Below are positions 57,775-64,000 of a DNA stretch of 64,000 nt, in pieces. Under the pieces are notes generated by a model that saw nothing but the letters and a program-made list of their open reading frames with translations, did not search any database and had not been told where the DNA came from. Numbering within the stretch: the first letter of the stretch is position 1; each line of letters begins with the position of its first letter. Source of the DNA: Chamaecrista fasciculata (Eukaryota > Streptophyta > Magnoliopsida > Fabales > Fabaceae); assembly GCA_003254925.1 (NCBI GenBank), contig QANZ01015110.1, positions 18,334 to 82,333 of the forward strand, read 5' to 3'. The position numbers and the translations under genes are program-made.

Positions 57775-58197
57775 TTTTTTTTTATTAATTACATTTTCAA
57801 TTAACTTGTTTTAATTCGTGGGTATTAATATTGAATATATCTAATTCTTGAATTAGAATATTATATATTATATTTATTATATGATATTTTCAAGTATTTT
57901 GAATATTCATCAGATACATTGAATAGGTTATCGATACTAGGGATGCTTTAAACTGAACAAAAGTGATGATTTATTGGTTTGATTTGGTTCAATTTTCACA
58001 TTTTTTGTATGGTTTAGTAGCGGCTTGACCCTTCACCAAATCAAACTAAATTGCTATGGTTACTTATATACATTTTTTTAAAAAAAAATCATTATTCTTG
58101 AAGTTGAAGAAGCAAAGCTAGCTATCACGCATGTCGGAACAATTTGAGAAAAAAAGAGAGTAATTTTACCTTATTTAAACTATATATATATATACAA

Positions 58198-58315
58198 ATA
58201 AATTGAGATCAGTTGGTAAAAAGTCAAATCATGACCCACAAAATCGTGAGTTTGAATCCCGCTGTCGATATGAAGATTTCGGAGTCCAACTCACGTGAAC
58301 TTTCTCTAAAAAAAA
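58198..58315 (+). mobile_element. tRNA-derived SINE
   Basis: A-box-like GAGATCAGTTGGTAAAAAG, then B-box-like GTGAGTTTGAATCCCGCT at tRNA spacing, then a short body (TCGGAGTCCAACTCACGTG) and an A-rich tail. The sequence does not fold as a tRNA past the B-box. Confidence 0.7.
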
Positions 58316-58319
58316 AATA

Positions 58320-60020
58320 AATAAATAGAGATAAAGAATTAAAGATACTTTATGATACGTTCTTCCATATGAAATACTAATCTTCATATATTGTTCCTAA
58401 AAGCTGGAAGTAAAAAAAAAAAATACTAAAATAAGCTTTACAATGCCAAGTCATTATGACCACACATAAATAGTTTCACTTTTCTGTTATGATTGCAAAA
58501 CGTGTTGCCGTATCTGCCTTATGTTTAAATTTAAAAAAAAATGGAAGACATATTAACATATTAGTATATCGTACGTAGTAATCTTGGTAACTTCAAAATT
58601 TAAAGAAAAATGGTTGATCCTGAATAATCAACGACAAATTGAACTTTAAATGGTCAATTAAAGTTATATATATATAACAGAAAAGCATGGGCTTCTTTCT
58701 TTTGCTTTTTTGTTTTCCCTAACCTTTTATGATCAGTGAAGAGATAATAGCCTATGCTGGGATGACGTCTAATTACTGTGAGAATGCTTCTTAATTAAAA
58801 GTGCACTTTATTTTACCAAAAAAAAAAGTGCACTTTATTTCTTATCCTACTTTTGGTGGGGTGTGTGGCTTAATATTTGATTGAATTTCTAGACTAGTCG
58901 GTGGTAACGGCTAAAAAGTGCAACCAAAATTAGGGTTTGTTGTGAATCCCTTGTGTAATTAAAAATAATGAAAAAAAAAATTTATCATCTAAAATTTTTA
59001 AAATATATATATACAAGAACAAACTACTTTACTATAATGAATACTTCTATTTTTTATTTAAAATTTTAAGATTTTAAAATAATATTACTCCATGACAAAT
59101 CTATTAGTACATATATTTTTTACAACATTTTCCTATTTTTCAAAAATTAAGATATCCATTGTCAATAGAAATAATTAATTCTTTCATGACGAATCTTTTA
59201 TTTAGAGATTAACAATTGGTTACATACTTACATAATACATCTCAATTCTCATGTTCAAAGATGAAAATCACACTCTTGTCATTACTATTTTCCTACTTTT
59301 GATTCCCGTCGCATACTTAAAGCCTGAGTACTATATTTTTTTTGTCTGAACATGTCCCGAGTCCTATATTTGAAGCCAAATTATCTTAGCACTCATGGGC
59401 TCCATCAAATTATTCTAAACCAAGCCCATGTAACGGCCCATGTTTGTCTGGGTCAAATGCAGCCCAAATGTGATTGAGTTTTGGCCCAAACTAATTTTCT
59501 TAATGGAACCATAGTCTGATTTAAAAAAATGGCATTATCAGAAAGCCCAATTTTTTATGAATAACTCATTGGGTAACAATTCCACTAATATTACCAATTC
59601 TGACCCAAAAAGAAAAAAAATAATTTATTACCAATAGAATAGATTATTTGAAAGGTCAAAATTGTGCCACTTCTCTACTTACATGAGTGCAACTTGTAAC
59701 ATTATAGGATAATCATGCAAATGTATTATTGTGAACTTCATATTTAAACTCTTAATGAACATAATAGTTTATCTAACTTACCTATTTCATCCATCCCTTC
59801 TCATCTTAGTAATCTCATTCTCTTGAAAACTTCTACTCAAACATTAAATTATATTAAAGTTCTCTTAAGTTTCATGTAAAAAAAATTATCTAGTTTCAAA
59901 ACACCTTTTAAATTAAATTCATTCATATTATTTTTATTTGAATTATTTAAGTGTATGAATTATATTTAACGCCTAATTCGCATTTCAAATTTAGTAAACA
60001 TAGAAAATGATAACATCGTA
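58320..60020. other. Intergenic, no gene seen
   Basis: AT-rich. A short direct repeat AAAAGTGCACTTTATTT lies near 58797-58840. No exon-like ORF recognised. Confidence 0.4.
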
Positions 60021-60021
60021 A

Positions 60022-60250
<229 letters not shown>

Positions 60251-60373
60251 ATCTTGTTATATATAATTCTTCTCTTTTCTATTTGCTTTTGAGTTTTGAA
60301 TAAAATAGTATATTGGTTCCTAAATAAGTATGTTTTTTTCACTTTTTTTGGAGTTAGGTGGAACTGACGATTA

Positions 60374-60393
60374 AATTATATATATATATATAT
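60374..60393 (+). promoter_or_regulatory. TATA-like tract ahead of the zinc-finger-like ORF
   Basis: An AT dinucleotide run (ATTATATATATATATATA) lies about 60-80 bp upstream of the ATG at 60453. A pyrimidine-rich stretch CTCTCCACTCCCCTATTTC follows, so it could act as a core promoter. Confidence 0.35.
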
Positions 60394-60452
60394 GAAAATA
60401 ACTCTCCACTCCCCTATTTCACACATTTTAACACTCTCTCCCCCTTCTCAAT

Positions 60453-60834
60453 AATGGATTCGTTACTCTCTCGGTCATCATCGTCCTTCACCACCACCAC
60501 TGCTTCCTCCGATTCAAGCGATGCATCCCGTCTAGCGATGTTACTTGAGGTTTTTCATACCTCACGATTCCCTCGCTATGGGACCACAAGTCCTATGTGA
60601 GAGGATTGCCACTACTGTGGAGCACACTTTTACTCTGTCGCAGAGTTGAGGAGGTACCAGAAACTTCATCACAATAGACATCGTCTATGTTACGAATGTC
60701 TATCCTGTCTCAACAAATTGAGTGAACAGGATTACATGTACACCGTGTTCTTAGGGCTTGTCCCTCATACTGGGTCAAGCGTCACCGTAGCTCTTGAGTT
60801 GAGTCGTCTCCGAGAGACTAGACGAACTAGGTGA
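60453..60834 (+). pseudogene. Small zinc-finger-like ORF with one in-frame TGA
   Basis: From ATG 60453 the frame encodes a Ser/Thr-rich start (MDSLLSRSSSSFTTTTASSD), then LAMLLEVFHTSRFPRYG, then meets TGA at 60598-60600. The same frame continues without another stop to TGA 60832-60834. This second part encodes CHYCGAHFYSVAELRRYQKL followed by HHNRHRLCYECLSCLNKL. The arrangement CxxC-x16-H-x3-H is zinc-finger-like, with a second CxxC (CYECLSC) right after it. Composition is protein-like on both sides of the TGA, so this looks like one roughly 127-codon gene broken by a single nonsense change, or one using readthrough. I do not recognise the family. A 20-bp phrase, AGTCGTCTCCGAGAGA, repeats at about 60793 and 60840. 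Confidence 0.5.
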
Positions 60835-60859
60835 TACTAGTCGTCTCCGAGAGAAGAAG

Positions 60860-62505
60860 AAGTGTAATGGACTAGAGTACATCAGTGTTTTTGTTTTTAT
60901 TTTTTTTTTCCTGCAATATCAATATGTACTCACAGTGCTCAAACACATGAATAACACAATAGTCATTCCTCTCACTAGTCTCTTTCTCCCTCTTTTACTT
61001 TAGTTGAATGAGACTATTTTAAGTTTGTTCTAGCAACTTTGATGAGCAGAGCACTGTCTTACGTTGTTTTTGGGTTCATTTCAATCAAAATCATTATTCA
61101 TTTGGTGCAAAATTCAATAATTGAATTATATTGCTAATTACTATAATTAATTAAAGAATGAGTGAAAATGAAAGCTAGCAAGCTTTTCGCATTTTGTGCT
61201 ATTCTAATTTTTTGAATATTACCCAAGGTCTATTGATTATTATGTTATTATCTAATTAAGTCCTCACAAAAGGATCCTAAGCCCTCTTACTCTCTTAGTT
61301 AGCTAGAGAATGAGAAGATCATAGTAGCTATTTACAATTATGATAAAGAAGGAACTAAATAGTTCACAATTATGATAAATGAGAGATGGAGTAGTTTATT
61401 TCAATAAATGATGGACCAAATAGTTGACTCAGTAAAAAAAGAAGGACCAAATATGAAGTTTTCTCATTTTCAAGATAATAATATATAGGGTTTTGCGCCT
61501 CACACCGTAAGGAAGTAGAGAGCCAGAGAGAGAGAGAGAGAATCAAAGCCAAATTTGGTCATGTTTTAGTTTGGTGTTAAAACTTTTGTTTTTTTTTTTT
61601 TTTTGTTTTTTGGTTATTGGTTCACCTTATATGTTGAATTATATTGTTCAATGTTCTATCAAAATTATTAAGAATGAAAGAATCCCAGGTGGAAGAAGAT
61701 AAGGAAGATGAGGAATCTAGAACTCGAATTAATCGAGTATTGCGTAGCTGGTCAATAAAAACATAATCCATTTTTCTAGTAGGGAAGGGTGTAGAAGAAG
61801 ATAAGGAAGAGTAGTGGAAATGAGGCAACTGTATCCACAATTTATCATTCAATAATATCATTTTTCATTTTTTCTCTTTACTTTCTCTGCTCAATTTATT
61901 TTATTGACACTTGCACATATATCCAGCCTGCAAGACAAAAAAACTATTAAAATGAAAAAAATGAACCACAATCTGATTAATACTCATAACATCATGGTGG
62001 TAGTTAATCAAATTAAACCTACTTTACACCCTCAATTCTCCTTAATAACGTTAAAATCCCAAAATCCATTTTGAAGTTGTGACGTGTCTGGGCTGAGTTT
62101 GTAAATTTTTATTATGTGGAATGATCTAAAGTGGCTGATAATTGTTTCAGTTTGATGGTGTGAGTCCGTAGCTTTCTAAAATGTGAACTCATTGACCACT
62201 TTTATAGCCTCTCTAAGAAATTAAGTAACTATATGTTGCATCGCAAATTTCGAAATTAACAACATCCACTCCTACAATTGACTAGTTCCTTTATTTAAAA
62301 TGTTTCCTTTTTTTTTTTCGTTAACTTGCACAACCTATTGAACTATATGCAAACATGATTTTGTGCAATTTGTACTTTGTAGTGTTCCGAATAACATCTC
62401 ATTCACTCATTTTTTCATACTTTAACCAATATGCTAAAATAGACGGAAAAAAAAACATATACATAAAGTTGAAGAACACAACTCTTATGTCTATTATTAT
62501 AAAAT
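60860..62505. other. Intergenic, no supported gene
   Basis: Contains a GA tract (61521-61540) and poly(T) runs. The minus-strand ORF at 61622-61861 is Ser-rich without a known motif. Confidence 0.4.
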
Positions 62506-62509
62506 GAAG

Positions 62510-62890
62510 GTTAAAATGTATTTTTAATTTCATAATTTTGCTCAAGTGTTAATTTGGTTCCGTAACTTCTTTTGTTGTATTTTTATTCTCATATTTTTCA
62601 TTCAAATTGTAGATTTGGTATTATATATTTTGGTCAGATTACAGAATTGATCTTATATCTTTGCAAAAAATTTCACAGTCAATTCCACTTAACTCAAAGA
62701 TATGAGACTAATTCTGCAACCTGGCTAAAAAATATATGACCAATTTTGTAACAAAGATATGGAATCAAAAGTGTAGTATGGGATCAAATCTACAACTTGA
62801 CCAAAGAATATGAGATTAGAAGTACAACAAAAAAAAATTATAAAATCAAATTGAGATTTGAACAAAAATTATAAGACCCATTTTACACAC
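62510..62890. mobile_element. Degenerate MULE-type MITE related to 9700-10088
   Basis: The left arm (GGTTAAAATGTATTTTTAAT, TTAATTTGGTTCCGTAACTT) is inverse to the right arm (AAAATCAAATTGAGATTTG, ATAAGACCCATTTTACACAC). Inner phrases TTATATCTTTGCAAAAAATTT and TCAAAGATATGAGACTAATTC match the element at 9700. No target duplication found. Confidence 0.6.
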
Positions 62891-63054
62891 TGGAATGAAA
62901 CTAGTTAAGGAAGCCCAGCTAATGCCAAACATATACATGCCCAATGAAGTAATGAACCCATGCTTTTGGCTGAAGAATGTTATTAGATGAACATGTAAAA
63001 ATTAGAATAAAAAACTAATAAACTTGAGTGTCCAAAACCTGAAGACGCTATAAG

Positions 63055-63655
63055 TAGGTGTGTTCAAACTTCGGTTTGGTTCGGTTTTGATATTTTTTTC
63101 CAACCGAACCGAACATATTGGATGACAACTAAAGTCATCCAATCAATCCAGTCATTTTAGGTCAACCGAACCAATCCAAACCGACTTTAATCGGTTTGGA
63201 TTGGATCGGTTAATCGATTTTCTATATATTCATTAAGTTAAAAATCTAAATAATACAAAATATATAAAAATCTAGAAAATATAAGAAAAGATTAGAAATT
63301 GTAAATTGTGATGAAGGATGAAGGTTGAAGATGAAGTGATGAAGGAAGGATGAACTGTAAAACTATGAATTGTAAAATAAAAAGTGACTAAGTTTGAGTG
63401 TGTGAGACGACTAAATAAGGGAAAATAAAAAATGAAGAAATTAAGTATAGAGATAGGGATGTTTTTTATTTAATACAATATAAATAATATTTAATTAAAT
63501 TATTAATATGGTTCAGTCGGTTTTTTGTTTTCAAAATCAACCGAACCGAACTAATCGGTTTTCATACTTTTTCATCCCATTCAACCAATTAAATGATTAG
63601 TTTTGGTCGATTTTAATCGGTTAAATTTGGATTGAATTGGATTTGAATAGTCCTA
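63055..63655. mobile_element. hAT-type MITE with CGGTTTGGTTCGG-rich arms
   Basis: The ends TAGGTGTGTTCAAAC and TTTGAATAGTCCTA are inverse. The flanking repeat CTATAAG at 63048-63054 and 63656-63662 is perfect over 7 bp (hAT elements make 8). Arms are rich in TCGGTTTGGATTGG / CAACCGAACCGAAC words, structurally parallel to the hAT MITE at 32587-33167. Confidence 0.82.
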
Positions 63656-63822
63656 CTATAAGTAATGAGAACAAGAGGGAAAAAGAAGTTGAGTGTGTTT
63701 GATCTGAATTTCTAGAAGGTAGTATCTTGACGTTACCGATTACTTTGATCACCAAAATACAATGGCAATAATGGGTCCGCATACACATCACTCACCGGTT
63801 GCTATATCAGATATAATAAATA

Positions 63823-63990
63823 GGGTCATTCTATCATGTGCCCTAAGGACACATGTTAAAGTTTCTTTTGATTGGTCAAATGAGTTTTGAAACATTAAAA
63901 ATGATTTTTTAAATAAATTTTCGTAGATTTCAAGATATGAGATACTCTACTAACCAATCAGAAGAAACTTTAACATGTGCCCTGAGATAA
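63823..63990. mobile_element. Short palindromic MITE at the window edge
   Basis: Left CATGTGCCCTAAGGACAC and ACATGTTAAAGTTTCTTTTG are matched inversely by AGAAGAAACTTTAACATGTG near the right edge. The right terminus may run off the window. Confidence 0.6.
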
Positions 63991-64000
63991 ATCCAAATAA

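Noticed and set aside
61622..61861. A 79-aa Ser-rich minus-strand ORF
   Set aside because: Composition is low complexity and no family is recognised; no splice or promoter context.

Overview
This window is nuclear DNA from a flowering plant, most likely a eudicot. It is very AT-rich. Its genes are split by many short GT-AG introns and separated by tens of kilobases of transposon debris, tRNA-derived SINEs and MITEs. One chloroplast DNA scrap is embedded in it. I cannot name the species from sequence alone. Two single-N positions (13601 and 55604) mark assembly joins.

Three host genes look intact, and I could assemble each into a continuous reading frame exon by exon. (1) A secreted GH27 alpha-galactosidase lies at 10718-15970 (+): 15 exons, 412 aa, both catalytic aspartates present, one GC-AG intron. 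(2) A TEX2-like protein with a PH-like region and an SMP lipid-transfer domain lies at 18983-25634 (-): 7 exons, 800 aa, N-terminal membrane anchor. It is convergent with gene 1. (3) A DUF789-family protein lies at 42943-49864 (-): 6 exons, 342 aa. Its last codons and stop codon lie inside a CACTA-transposon terminal palindrome. A small zinc-finger-like ORF with one in-frame TGA (60453-60834, +) may be a fourth gene or a pseudogene.

The rest is dominated by mobile DNA, and several elements carry copied pieces of host genes. At 1-832 a Mutator-like element with long arms holds a fragment resembling plant splicing factor SF1. At 40167-41463 a Pack-MULE with arms of about 350 bp and a perfect 9-bp target duplication holds a DUF4408-like fragment. 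It sits inside the 3' LTR of a decayed Copia retrotransposon (34948-41484, 282-bp LTRs, 5-bp target duplication). At 51344-55385 a CACTA element with a 3-bp target duplication holds exons from a LIFEGUARD/BAX-inhibitor-like gene, exons from a plastid LEPA (EF4) gene and an unidentified piece. The LEPA-derived exons and the unidentified exons would splice into one open frame.

Layout: 1-10.3 kb, MULE/MITE remnants and a SINE; 10.3-16.2 kb, alpha-galactosidase; 16.2-18.9 kb, diverged tandem duplication and nested Harbinger-like elements; 18.9-25.9 kb, SMP gene; 25.9-34.9 kb, MITEs, hAT elements and a MULE; 34.9-41.5 kb, Copia with inserted Pack-MULE; 42.9-50 kb, DUF789 gene; 51.3-55.7 kb, gene-capturing CACTA; 55.7-64 kb, repeats, a plastid atpH fragment, the zinc-finger-like ORF and a hAT element. 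The most notable items are the CACTA chimera, the transposon-supplied stop codon of the DUF789 gene and the two Pack-MULEs. All calls come from reading the sequence and from family knowledge; no database search was possible.
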